From: Leptobrachium leishanense
Taxonomy: Eukaryota; Chordata; Amphibia; Anura; Megophryidae
Assembly: GCA_009667805.1 (NCBI GenBank)
Contig: CM019065.1
Coordinates: 150,014,101-150,078,100 of the forward strand
Direction: 5' to 3'
Length of the DNA stretch: 64,000 nucleotides
The notes below the pieces were generated by a model, which did no database searches, was not told where the DNA came from, and saw only the letters and a list, made by a program, of their open reading frames with translations. Shown here one piece after another: positions 54,113 through 63,370 of the stretch (its first letter is position 1; every line of letters begins with the position of its first letter). Both the position numbers and the translations under genes were made by a program.

Positions 54113-54189
54113 ATAGAACATACTTGAAAATGAGAGAAATCTCAATGTATCCTTCCTGGTAAAATACTTTGCAAATAAATAATAAATTA
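54113..54189 (+). mobile_element. Rex1 LINE 3' tail
   Basis: AGAACATACTTGAAAATGAG, CTCAATGTATCCTTCCTGGT, ATACTTTGCAAATAAATAAT. Only the extreme 3' end is present. Confidence 0.8.
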
Positions 54190-54559
54190 AGCATTGTTTG
54201 GAATGGAATTTGTGTCTTCCATATGTAAAGGTTTGCAGAGTCCCAAGGGAGGTGAGTTTTTGCTGTTATCTTCTCACCCAAAAAGGTGAGCACAGAGGAG
54301 GTGCCCGCTGAATGAATCGGTCATACATGACACTTTTTGGATGTTTCATATCTGGCTCATGATCAAGAGTTCCAGTTCCTCAGTAATAAGTGTTCTGCTC
54401 ATGCCTGTGAACAAAGCAGCACCTGCTTCTCAGCTGATTTGGATGTAGTGTTAGAGATTAGGGAAATAAATGTGCCTTTTTTTTAATCAAATTTTCTAAT
54501 TAAATGGAGCTCTAAAATAGGAAATTTTAGACTGAAGAAGCAAATAATAAAAAATATAT
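54190..54559. other. No recognised feature
   Basis: Unassigned sequence between the Rex1 tail and the Tc1 fragment. Confidence 0.4.
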
Positions 54560-54975
54560 ATTTGGACACAGGCACAATTTTCATACTTTTGGCTCTGTAT
54601 GCCAACAGAATCAAATGAAAATGAAACAATCCAAATGAATTTGAAGTGCAGACTTTCAGATTTAATTCAAGGGGGTTGAACATAAATATCAAGTACAAAT
54701 TTTAGGAGCCGCATCCATTTTTATACACAGTCCCTCCTCCCCCATTTTCAGAGGCTCAAATGTAATTGGACAAATGAATATAATCATAACTAAAATGTTA
54801 ATTTTTAATAGTTTGTTGAGAATCCTTTACTGGAAATGACTGAAGTCTGGAAGTCATGGACATTACCAAAGACGTGGTTTCCTCCTTTCTGATGCTTTGC
54901 CAGGCTCTAACTGCAGCTGTCTTCAGTTGTTCATTGTTTCTGGGTCCTTCTGCCTTTTTTAGTTTTGCCTTTTTT
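54560..54975 (-). mobile_element. Tc1 fragment, same family as 6871-8707
   Basis: Right terminal repeat at the left (TTTGGACACAGGCACAATTT), then GAACATAAATATCAAGT and TTCAGAGGCTCAAATGT as in 8490-8580. A minus frame at 54798-54975 gives the transposase C-terminus (NNEQLKTAAVRAWQSIRKEE). The 5' part is missing; the copy stops at a T-run near 54970. Confidence 0.88.
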
Positions 54976-55038
54976 TTTTTTTTTTTTAGCAAGTTTCCTC
55001 CTTTCCTGATACTTGCTATACTTTCAGCATTTTTTTTC

Positions 55039-55106
55039 CTAGCAACTGAATTCGTACTGCTCCGGACGATGCCCTACGGGTGAAACGTGTAGTAGCGAAA
55101 TGCTAG
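55039..55106 (+). ncRNA. Hammerhead-like motif with one core change
   Basis: Stem I: CTAGCA (55039-55044) and TTCGTACT (55051-55058) pair with AGTAGCGAA (55091-55099) and TGCTAG (55101-55106). The core reads CGGACGA (U4 changed to G), stem II GCCC/GGGT, then GAAAC (55082-55086) and GTGT. The overall fold fits, but the core change and lack of GUH make activity unlikely. Confidence 0.4.
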
Positions 55107-55235
55107 ATGCCACGATTCCTTGCTTTTAATCTTATGGTTTTGCTATCCTACTACAGGCAGGGTGATGGTCTATTGTTATGAGCACTCCAAACATAAGATC
55201 CCCTCTTTTGAACTAACTCTCTGGTTCCCTACCTA

Positions 55236-56557
55236 CAGGTGAAACTCGGAAAAATTAGAATATCGTGCAAAAGTTCATTTATTTCAGTAATGCAACTTAA
55301 AAGGTGAAACTAAGTTCAAGCCGTGATTTGTCATAATTGTGATGATATGTGTTATGGAAGACCAGGATGCTTCAATAGTGGCCTTCAGCTCTTCTGAATT
55401 GTTCGGTCTCATGTCTCTCATCTTCTCTTGGCAATGCCCCACAGATTCTCTGAGGTTCAGGTCAGGTGCGTTTGCTGGCTACAAAAGCACAGTAATCCCA
55501 CGGTCAATGAACCAGGTTTTGGTGCTTTTGGCAGTGTGGGCAGGTGCCAAGTCCTGCTGGAAAATGAAGTCAGCATCCCCATAAAGCTGGTCTGCGGAAG
55601 GAAGTATGAAGTGCTCCAAAATCTCCTGGTAGATGGCTGCGTTGACCCTGGACTTAATGAAGCACAGTGGACCAACACTAGCAGATGACATGGCTCCCCA
55701 AATCAACACAGACTGTGGAAACTTCACACTGGACTTCAAGCATCTTGCAGTGTGTGCCTCTCCATTCTTCCTCCATACTCTGGGTCCTTGGTTTCCAAAT
55801 GAGATGCAAAAGTTGTTCTCCTCAGAAAAGAGGACTTTGGACCACTGAGCAACATACCAGGTCTGTTTTTCTTTAACCCAGGTAAGACGCTTCTGACGTT
55901 GTTTGTTGTTCTGAAGCGACTTGACAGGAGGAATACGACATTTGAAGCCCATGTCCAGGATCCATCTGTGTGTGGTGGCTCTTGATGCACTGACTCCAGC
56001 CTCAGTCCACTCCTTGTGAAAGTCCAACACTTTTGAATGGCCTTTTCCTGACAATCCTCTCCAGGCTGCGGTCATCCCTGCTGCTTGTGCACCTTTTTCT
56101 TCCACACTTTTCCCTTCCACATAACTTTCTGTTAATGTGCTTTGATACAGCACTTTGGGAACATCCAACTTCTTTTGCAATGACCTTTTGAGGCTTTGTC
56201 TCCTTATGGAGGGTGTCAATGATGGTTTTCTGCACAACTGTCAGGTCAGAAGTCCTTCCCATGATTGTGATTCCTACTGAACCAGACTGAGAGACCATTT
56301 AAAGGCTCAGGAACCCTTTTCAGGTGTTATGGCTTAATTAGCTGATTAGAGTGGGACATTTTGAGCCTAGAATATTGCACCTTTTCACAATATTCTGATT
56401 TTCAGAGATTGTGGATTTGGGGTTTTCATGAGCTGTAAGCCATAATCGCCACAATTATTACAAATCACGGCTTGAACTGTTCGTTTCACCTTTTAAGTTC
56501 CATTACTGAAATAAATGAACTTTTGCACGATATTCTAATTTTTTCGAGTTTCACCTG
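55236..56557 (-). mobile_element. Full-length Tc1 transposon, 1322 bp, inactive
   Basis: TA at 55234-55235 and 56558-56559. Terminal inverted repeats of about 100 bp (CAGGTGAAACTCG, TTAGAATATCGTGCAAAAG, CAGTAATG, CAAGCCGTGATTTGT) are almost identical between the ends. It splits sequence that otherwise joins the hammerhead region at 55039 with 56560 onwards. Confidence 0.95.
55340..56298 (-). pseudogene. Tc1 transposase pseudogene
   Basis: The N-terminal part (56002-56298) has the paired-type HTH (VVQKTIIDTLHKETKPQKVI, GCSQSAVSKHINRKL). A frameshift near 56150 moves to 55479-56237 with GVSASRATTHRWILDMGFKC, VLFSEENNFCISFGNQGPRV, VLIWGAMSSASVGPLCFIKS and FQQDLAPAHTA. The first catalytic Asp (SDE in relatives) is Glu here (SEEN). 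A TAG near 55479 and a shift after PDLN break the third acidic residue region (RESVG in place of IENLWG). All three defects would abolish activity. Confidence 0.93.
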
Positions 56558-56559
56558 TA

Positions 56560-57140
56560 CCTCTTGTTGCATATTCTAGAGTTCTTTTCCTACAATCCTT
56601 GTGTCCTATCACAGTGAATCCTAGAAGGCTTGCATTCCTACTTTGCCTAGATAGGTGTAGAATGCAACTTGGTAGCAGATAGCCAGTATCGTTCTGTTAG
56701 CAATACTGTCCCCACGTATCTCTCATCACCCTTAGGCAGCCCAATTGAGAGCCCAGCAACTATTCCTTTGCAATGTGGGGTTACTGGTATGTTTGTTTTC
56801 CATTGTTTTATTTCAAATGACAATAAATGTTAAGATTTAGTTACAATTGCACCTAACCTCTGATGAACTGATACAATCAGTATCAAGTCACCCCTCCCCT
56901 TTTTATATCACCGGATATTTCAAATATACTTGGTCTGTACACTGGATATGACTTTTTTGTTACTCTTTCTTATCACCGCTTATTGTATCTCTATAAAAAG
57001 ATCATAACCGGTCAATACAAGTTGGAAGATTTTAGGTTTATGATGGGGCTACAGTTCTCATCAATGACGCTTTCCGGTAATAATCGGTTCCCATCTGAAG
57101 ATGCCAAAATTACAGACCTTGCTTATTCCTTTCATTAGGA
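56560..57140. other. Possible continuation of a hammerhead-bearing repeat
   Basis: Includes CAAATGACAATAAATGTTAA near 56816, comparable to the AATAAATG signal beside the 15395 motif (TTAATAAATGTTTTTATT). No frame with a domain. Confidence 0.3.
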
Positions 57141-57141
57141 G

Positions 57142-57262
57142 TCTGCAACTTTGGCCCTCCAGGTGGTCTGGAACTACAATTCCCATGAGGCTTAGTCAGT
57201 AATACATTATGGGAGATGTATTTTGAAACCATCTGGTAGGCCAAGGTCACTGTCTGCTGCCT
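57142..57262. mobile_element. hAT-like MITE
   Basis: GTCTGCAACTTTGGCCCTCC then GGAACTACAATTCCCATGAG, with a mirrored right half ATTATGGGAGATGTATTTTG then GGCCAAGG and GTCTGCTG. Ends degenerate. Confidence 0.55.
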
Positions 57263-57896
57263 TAGACAAGTTTGCCAATGACAAGTTTGGGAAGATTGTT
57301 GTTTACCTATGACATGGATAAATCAAAATCCTCTGAGAATTAATAATGCTAAATCGTGTGAAGATCTGGTCTCTCGACCATGTCCTCACTTTATAGGAGT
57401 AATACCTGGTTAGGTGGGACCTAACAATGTACAAGCTAAATATAAAACAAAACAATTACTGTACGAGTAAAAAAAAGGTATAATGGAAAAAATGAGTACC
57501 ACCCGGGGCTCTGTATATCATATATGATTACGTGCTGAAAGGGAGATACAGTATATGCTCCGAGTCTACCACCTCTAAGTAGCATATGTGGTGACCTACA
57601 GTCGCCTATATGGCAGGGTTCAATAGTCTGTCAAACCACTTATATCAGTCTCAGGATGCCTCCACACATGCAGATACCTCCCAGGTGGAGAAGGAGAGTA
57701 AAATTAACCAACTATATGCTATGAGACCTTCTATACTCAGGCCCTATTATTCAGATGATTTCTGCTCTCTCCCTAGGTGCTGTACCCATAATCCTACAAG
57801 TAACAGCCATATTGGAGTGATAGACTCCCAGGACAAGATACAATTATTGTCAAGGCACTTATACCAAGCACTAATGGCACCACACATGCACATATG
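57263..57896. other. Unassigned; contains a direct relative of the foldback arm
   Basis: ATATGCTATGAGACCTTCTA and CAGGCCCTATTATTCAG near 57714-57757 resemble the arm at 57930-57966, so the foldback may be built from a tandem unit of about 220 bp (CTCCCAGG..GAG..AAAAT..CTATATGCTATGAGACCTT). Confidence 0.45.
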
Positions 57897-58262
57897 TCTA
57901 AATAAGAGGGGGGGGGGGGTGAAAATAGCTGGCTATATGCTATGAGACCTTTTATATTCAGGCCATTGTTAAAATGCAATATCCTCAAGAGCTCTCGAGG
58001 AAGCCGTGACTGACGGTGAAACACATGTCAAGCATGTCCTAAGGATGCATATTGCATTTTAGCAGGTTTTAAACCACCGGTGGCGAGAATATACTGCATT
58101 GTTTTTGGGAGGTGGTACTCCAATTTGCCTGCTACCTGCTTGACTATGTTATGACAGATCAGGGAGAGAGTAGAAATCTTTTGAACAACAGGGCCTGAAC
58201 ATAAAGGTCTCATAGCATATAGCTGGATATTTTCACCCCCCCCCCCGTTCTTTAAATAAAGT
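57897..58262. mobile_element. Foldback element with a hammerhead-like motif in its loop
   Basis: The arm AATAAGAGGGGG...TGAAAATA then GCTATATGCTATGAGACC and TTCAGGCC (57897-57966) is mirrored at 58190-58262. Between them lies a second, inner stem (AAAATGCAATATCC at 57970-57983 with GGATGCATATTGCATTTT at 58043-58060) that encloses the motif at 57985-58035. Confidence 0.65.
57985..58035 (+). ncRNA. Degenerate hammerhead-like motif
   Basis: CTCGAGGA (one extra base relative to CTGAGGA), stem II CCGT/ACGG around GACTG, GAAAC at 58018-58022, then ACATGTC with a GTC triplet. Same order as the 15395 motif, but the first core element is damaged. Confidence 0.35.
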
Positions 58263-58309
58263 TGGTTATTATATGTACAGGTAGCAGGGAGACAGGTATA
58301 TATCATCTG

Positions 58310-58973
58310 AGCCTGCTCCCCGAGTTCAAGTCCATGCGCGGTGATGTCAGTGGGCGGTCAGAGGCCCCGGAGACTTGGCTGACATCCAAGATGTCAGCCA
58401 CCCCTGGGAGTTGGTCCGCGATATGGCACCGGATCGTGGACCGGCACCTCAGGGGTTAAAGATCCCAGCGAGCAACCTCTCCAGTAAGTGTCCTTGGCAA
58501 GACACCTAACGGTACATACTCGCCACCCAGGACATACTTGAAAATGAGAGAAATCTCAATGTATCCTTCCTGGTAAAATCCTTTCACAAAAGGAAAAAAA
58601 AAAAGAAAGAGGCAGCTCTGGAACGGTCACACTGTGACCTTTCCAGCATTGCCTCTCTTTTACTTATATCTCTTCCTGATCGGGAGGGAGAGGTGTCCAA
58701 AGGACCCCCACTCCTTTCAGGCGCTCTGCTGGCTTTTCCAGGAGGGATGTCTGAAACTGACATCATCGAGCCTGTTGCAATGATGTCAGTGCGCCGGGAA
58801 GGGGTATAAGGCAGGGTCTGATTTCAAGGAAGTCAGATCACCATGGGACCCCTGCGGGAGAGGTGAGTATTCCATCGGGATACTCCTCTAAGCAGATGAC
58901 GTGTAGGGAACATCCACTGCATATGGCGGGGGATTCCCATGACGTTCCACACACGTCCTCCGCAGTGAAGGGG
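58310..58973. mobile_element. piggyBac-type element P, copy 4 (right part)
   Basis: GGCTGACATCCAAGATGTCA hairpin, ATCGTGGACCGGCACC, CCTGATCGGGAGGGAGAGG, GGGAGAGGTGAGTATTCC and the right end CTCCGCAGTGAAGGGG followed by TTAA (58974-58977). The left half is missing, and a Rex1 tail is inserted at 58529-58592. Confidence 0.65.
58529..58592 (+). mobile_element. Rex1 LINE 3' tail inside P copy 4
   Basis: AGGACATACTTGAAAATGAG, CTCAATGTATCCTTCCTGGT, AAAATCCTTTCACAAAAGG. Only about 60 bp. Confidence 0.75.
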
Positions 58974-58977
58974 TTAA

Positions 58978-59262
58978 ACATCCCAATCTTAATCCTAACC
59001 TCAACAAACCTGAGGTATATAGGCTTGGCAAAATCACTGTACATTTTATCTTTATTTTTTCATGCATTATTTTAATGATTTCAGCTTTCATATGCTACTT
59101 GTAACTGAATCGCAACACCGTGCTAAAGTCCACCTTTTCAGTTGCTACTGACCAGCCTTAATGCCCTCCTGGTTATCATAAATTCATATAAGGACTTCTT
59201 TACTAACCACCATTATTTCATTGGAAGAAAGGGTGTTTTTACTTTGGGGAACAAAATTCTAA
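58978..59262. other. No recognised feature
   Basis: Short unassigned AT-rich stretch. Confidence 0.4.
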
Positions 59263-59444
59263 CAGGGTTATTCAGAGAGAGTTGAAAACCAGGAGAATGA
59301 CTGGAGAAGGGAAAATTCTAGGTCAAAATAGCCACTTTGGAAAGTGGAATAAATGGGAGAATTTTTCTGGTTTGGCTATTTTGACCTAGAATTTTCACAT
59401 CTCCAGTCATTCTCCTGGTTTTCACCTCTCACTGAATAACCCTA
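59263..59444. mobile_element. Palindromic MITE F, copy 7
   Basis: CAGGGTTATTCAGAGAG to CTCACTGAATAACCCTA. The centre reads AGCCACTTTGGAAAGTGGAA, so the arms meet differently from the other copies. Confidence 0.85.
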
Positions 59445-59950
59445 TAGGTCAAAATAGCCAAACCAGAAAAATTCTCCCATTTAGGCTAGGGTCAGACTAA
59501 CGCAGTATCAACGTGCGTTTATCAGCACTAAATCACGGCCGTGCTAGCAGCAAATGACGTCCAATGCCGGGCAGCATACGAAGAACGGCCGCACAAAAGT
59601 GCGGCTGCGCAACGCATGTGGCAAACGAACGCATTTTTTCGAGAACGTGAAACCGCTAGTACTGACGTACAGAGTGCGTTGCGTCCACTAGCGGCGTGTG
59701 TGCGTGATTAGGAGACGTCAGACGCTGCTAATGTCCGGCCAACATAACGTCCAGACACAAAAAGGGTTTTATTGATGATCCGTACAAAATCACGCATGAG
59801 AATGCGCATGGTATGACCGCTATTGCGTATTCCGTGAAAAAATGCGTCCATTCGTTCGAACGCACTTTTTCACAGACAACGCGAAAAATGCATTCGTCTG
59901 ACCCTAGCCTTAATCTCCCTTTCCAAATCGGCTATTCTGACCTAGAATTA
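59445..59950. mobile_element. MITE F, copy 8 (partial), split by MITE A copy 7
   Basis: TAGGTCAAAATAGCCAAACC then AGAAAAATTCTCCCATTTA precedes the insert. TTAATCTCCCTTTCCAAATC then GGCTATTCTGACCTAGAATT follows it. It adjoins copy 7 directly. Confidence 0.8.
59484..59909. mobile_element. Harbinger-type foldback MITE A, copy 7
   Basis: 426 bp from GGCTAGGGTCAGACTAACG to GTCTGACCCTAGCC, TTA on both sides (59481-59483, 59910-59912), inserted in the CCCATTTATCTC site of MITE F. Confidence 0.92.
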
Positions 59951-60364
59951 TAGAGTACTTCTTTAAAACATTTGCCATAGAGTCTCCATTGTAGCTTCTA
60001 CTGAATTTATTAAGCTGGGGTTTCAGCTGAAGTTGTCCAACTGCTTTTAATTTAAAAAACAAATGTTATTTATACTTGAGTTCAATGAAGATCACCACTT
60101 TAAAACTGAAGTACATTCACTTGTGCTGCAAGCAATGGTAGAACAACTCTGGAGAATAGCCCTGGTTTACTTATTCTACAAAAGAACAGTGGCACCATTG
60201 TTCATCATAGTTTGAAGCAACTTCACCTGCTGTTTGACTTTTTTGCTTCTATGGATAGGCAAGGTCCACTGTAGTTGCAGCGACAGTGATTTTTATCATT
60301 GTTAGCAACTACGGTGAACATTGGTGCGAAAATGGTGTTTAGTGAATAACCCCCTGTAGCATAT
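59951..60364. other. No recognised feature
   Basis: Unassigned sequence between MITE A copies 7 and 8. Confidence 0.4.
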
Positions 60365-60367
60365 TTA

Positions 60368-60794
60368 GGCTGGGGTCAGACGAATGCATTTTTAACGTGC
60401 ATTTAGGCGCACTTAATCACGGCTGCAGTAGCAGCAAATGACGGGCAATGACGGCAAATATACGAAGTACGACCGCAGGAAAGTGTGGTCGCGCAACGCA
60501 AGCAGCAAACGAATGCATTTTTCGAGAACGCAGAACTGCTAGTACTGACGTACAGAGTGCGCTGAGTCCGCTAGCGGCGTGTTTATGTGATTAGGAGACG
60601 TCAGACGCTACTAATGTCCGGCCTACATAACGTCCAGACGCAAAAAGTGTTTTATTGACAATCCGTAAAAGATCACGCACAAAAATGTGCATCTTATGAC
60701 CGTTTTCGCTCATTCCGTGAAAAAACACGTGAATGCATTCGGACGCACTTTTTTTAATGGACGATGCAAAAAATGTGTTCGTTTGAGCCTAGCC
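60368..60794. mobile_element. Harbinger-type foldback MITE A, copy 8
   Basis: 427 bp from GGCTGGGGTCAGACG to GTTTGAGCCTAGCC, TTA on both sides. It groups with copy 2 (GGCTGGGG end, AATGACGGGCAATGACGG block). Confidence 0.9.
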
Positions 60795-60797
60795 TTA

Positions 60798-61345
60798 GTC
60801 TCTCCTGTTCGCCTTCAATCTAGCTTTAGTTCGCATTGCAGTATTAGTGCTCTATTTTTATTCTATTTCTCTCTTTCTTTGAATTGTGCTCATTTTCCAT
60901 TCTGGTATGTCAGTAAACCAATACTAGAGTGGCTTTACAAGTTCAAAGGCTAGTGTGACATCTTTTGACCCAGAACACAAAGGAGGTGCTTTCCTGGTAC
61001 AAAGAGCCCTTTCCCAATCCTTGGCAATGCACCAATGGCTTGTATAACATAAGCACTGCCAACTGTACACAATCACAAAGGTCCATCTATTCAGCTCATG
61101 GCTCGGAGTCTGCAACTGTAGTTACCAAACCTATTTGAAAGTGACACCTAATACATACATGACATTTTCTTGCCAACCAAATCTTAATTTGTAAACCAAG
61201 CCCATTCTTTAATGAAAACACAGTGTATTCTAAAGTACATTCTTAATTAAGCTCTTCTAGGAAAAGGCAGTCCTCAAAAGTAACTTCGAGCAGCTTTCTC
61301 ATGAGCGATAAACACTATGGATTAGAATAGATTCCAAATGAGCCT
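60798..61345. other. No recognised feature
   Basis: No repeat match or domain-bearing frame. Confidence 0.4.
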
Positions 61346-61349
61346 TTAA

Positions 61350-61422
61350 CCCCTTAAGGTCCAACAACCTAACATTTACGTCATAAATGCATTGACTTTA
61401 AAGACCCTTGGTCCTTAAGGGG
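61350..61422. mobile_element. Tiny piggyBac-type MITE, 73 bp
   Basis: TTAA on both sides (61346-61349, 61423-61426), ends CCCCTTAAGGTCC and GGTCCTTAAGGGG. It matches 30181-30252 in layout and length. Confidence 0.8.
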
Positions 61423-61426
61423 TTAA

Positions 61427-62229
61427 GCTTACAGCTGGAGTCATAGGACATAAGGCTCCAGCCCTTGGTTTATCTGCTCAAGCTGCTATCCCATCTGAGC
61501 TGCCAGCTTTCTGGTGTGTCTCTAAAGTAATGGCTCCTATACTTTGTTTAGGACCCATTAATTAGCAAATCGTTGAAGAATGAGCTATTCCATGATAACT
61601 TGTCCTACTCATCTCGAGGTGGTTTGAAAGCACAAAAATTCTGGCTTTCAAAGTCTGGTGTTAAGTGATTTTTGCGTGTGCAAAATCACTAAAACCTTCA
61701 ATTGTAATAGCTCTAAAAATCCCAAACTTGCCTCCAGATTCCGATGTCTTTCCATGGCTCGTGCGTGACCCCTGCTGATGCAAGCTTGCACAAGGTTGTG
61801 CTTTGCCCAATGGAGTCCTATGGACCCCTGGAGCTGATACAGTGGCAGCATTGCCGGGATCAATCATGCACTCAAAAATCCTCCAACTCAAGCCACTGAT
61901 ACAATGGCATTGTTAGAATAGAACAATTCTCACTAAGCTGCAAATCCAGAAATCGACTCTCATAGGATTTTTCCATTTGTGAGCCACTATTAACAGCTCA
62001 TTTGGTATCTAGCCCTAGGTGTTTGTATCAAACAATGTCCCATTTTTTTTTTTTTTTAGGTCTCAAGCCAAGGGGTAACTCTAATCATGTCATAGTAATC
62101 CATGGCAATTTACATATAACAAAATTGAGAGTGGGTCATCATCCGTTCTTTTAGCGAGTCACTAGAAGCATGGCAAGCTATAAATTATCTACTGATGGCA
62201 TCTTGGGTAATAGGATAAATCCTTTAGAC
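61427..62229. other. No recognised feature
   Basis: Minus frames at 61648-61891 were considered; they overlap each other and show no domain. Confidence 0.4.
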
Positions 62230-62411
62230 CAGTGGTTCTCAACCCAGGTCCTCAAGTACCCCTAACAGGATAGATTTTAAGACTTACCTTGGAAATGCAG
62301 ACTGAATCCTGCAATCACTGAGCAACAAGCCATATCACCTGTGCTGTGCTTCAGATATCTGGAAAACCTGACCTGTTAGGGGTCCTTGAGGACCAGGGTT
62401 GGGAACCACTG
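62230..62411. mobile_element. hAT MITE H, copy 3
   Basis: CAGTGGTTCTCAACCCAGG to CAGGGTTGGGAACCACTG. Flanks CTTTAGAC and ATTTAGAA match at 6 of 8 positions. Confidence 0.85.
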
Positions 62412-62598
62412 ATTTAGAAGGCTAAATCTATGCAGTATTTTAATGAGTGCTGTGTTTTATTGCTGTGGAATTCATTGGAACTCACAGAAAAATGTTCAAA
62501 CCTTTTTTTACAGAAGCAGCACCAATGTGGGAAAGAACGAATGAAAGGTTGGGAAAGATGGATTCTGCTGAGGAACCTGTAACAAACATGTTGTACTA

Positions 62599-62889
62599 GA
62601 GGTGGACTGACAACTCTTGGACCCTGAGCAATAGAAGTTCATGCCCCCCCCCCATTGCGCCTACCCACATGCAAAGAGCATCCATATGTACTTTGTTGTA
62701 TTACAGAAATTAACAGTGTCCGGCAGTAACAACAGCCAGCATTAGTATTTCCCCATGATTTTTATTTGTGGTGACGAAGGACCCCACTGAAAGGGCACGT
62801 CTGACCAAGCCTTAGGGACCCTCTTTGGGCTCCCTCCAGGCCAGTGCCCTCAGGCAGTGCCATATTGCTCAAATGGTCAGCCCACCCCT
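62599..62889. mobile_element. hAT-like non-autonomous element
   Basis: AGAGGTGGACTGACAACTC at the left pairs with AATGGTCAGCCCACCCCTG at the right. This GGCGGACTGACC type of end is known from hAT elements. The duplication is unclear. Confidence 0.55.
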
Positions 62890-63370
62890 GTGCTATACCC
62901 AGCTTAAAATCACAATCTGCAAGACTAATTGTGTTAATAGTTTAGAGGCAGATGCTTAATGAATGCATGGAGTCTGGAAACTAATTTACCAGCTGAAACT
63001 AGTGTCCCGCAACATATCGCTCATATGACTAGCGAAGGATTCAAATTAGAATTCCAGGGTAATACACCACTATGGGCTGGTTTTCTTTGTGTGACACAGC
63101 TATGCACGTCCACAGGGTGATTTGGAGAGAGTCATTTGTGAAGTCCAAAGGTTATGTGACACAAGGGTCTCAGTGTTGTATCTTATTTTCTTTTATCTAC
63201 CTTCACTGTTGGCTGTTCCCTTTTTTTTTTTTCCTGCAAGAGAAGAATATTTGCTTTGCTTGTAACTTCAAAGTAATGCAGTCTTGCTCCTTATTTTTCT
63301 TAATAATCTTAAATTCAAATTTAGCTATTTGTTGCAAATTTTTTCCTTTTTTCTATTTTTGTTCAATTTT
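62890..63370. other. No recognised feature
   Basis: Pyrimidine-rich, with T-runs on the right (63212-63232). A plus frame at 63072-63383 is hydrophobic low-complexity and not convincing as a gene. Confidence 0.35.
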
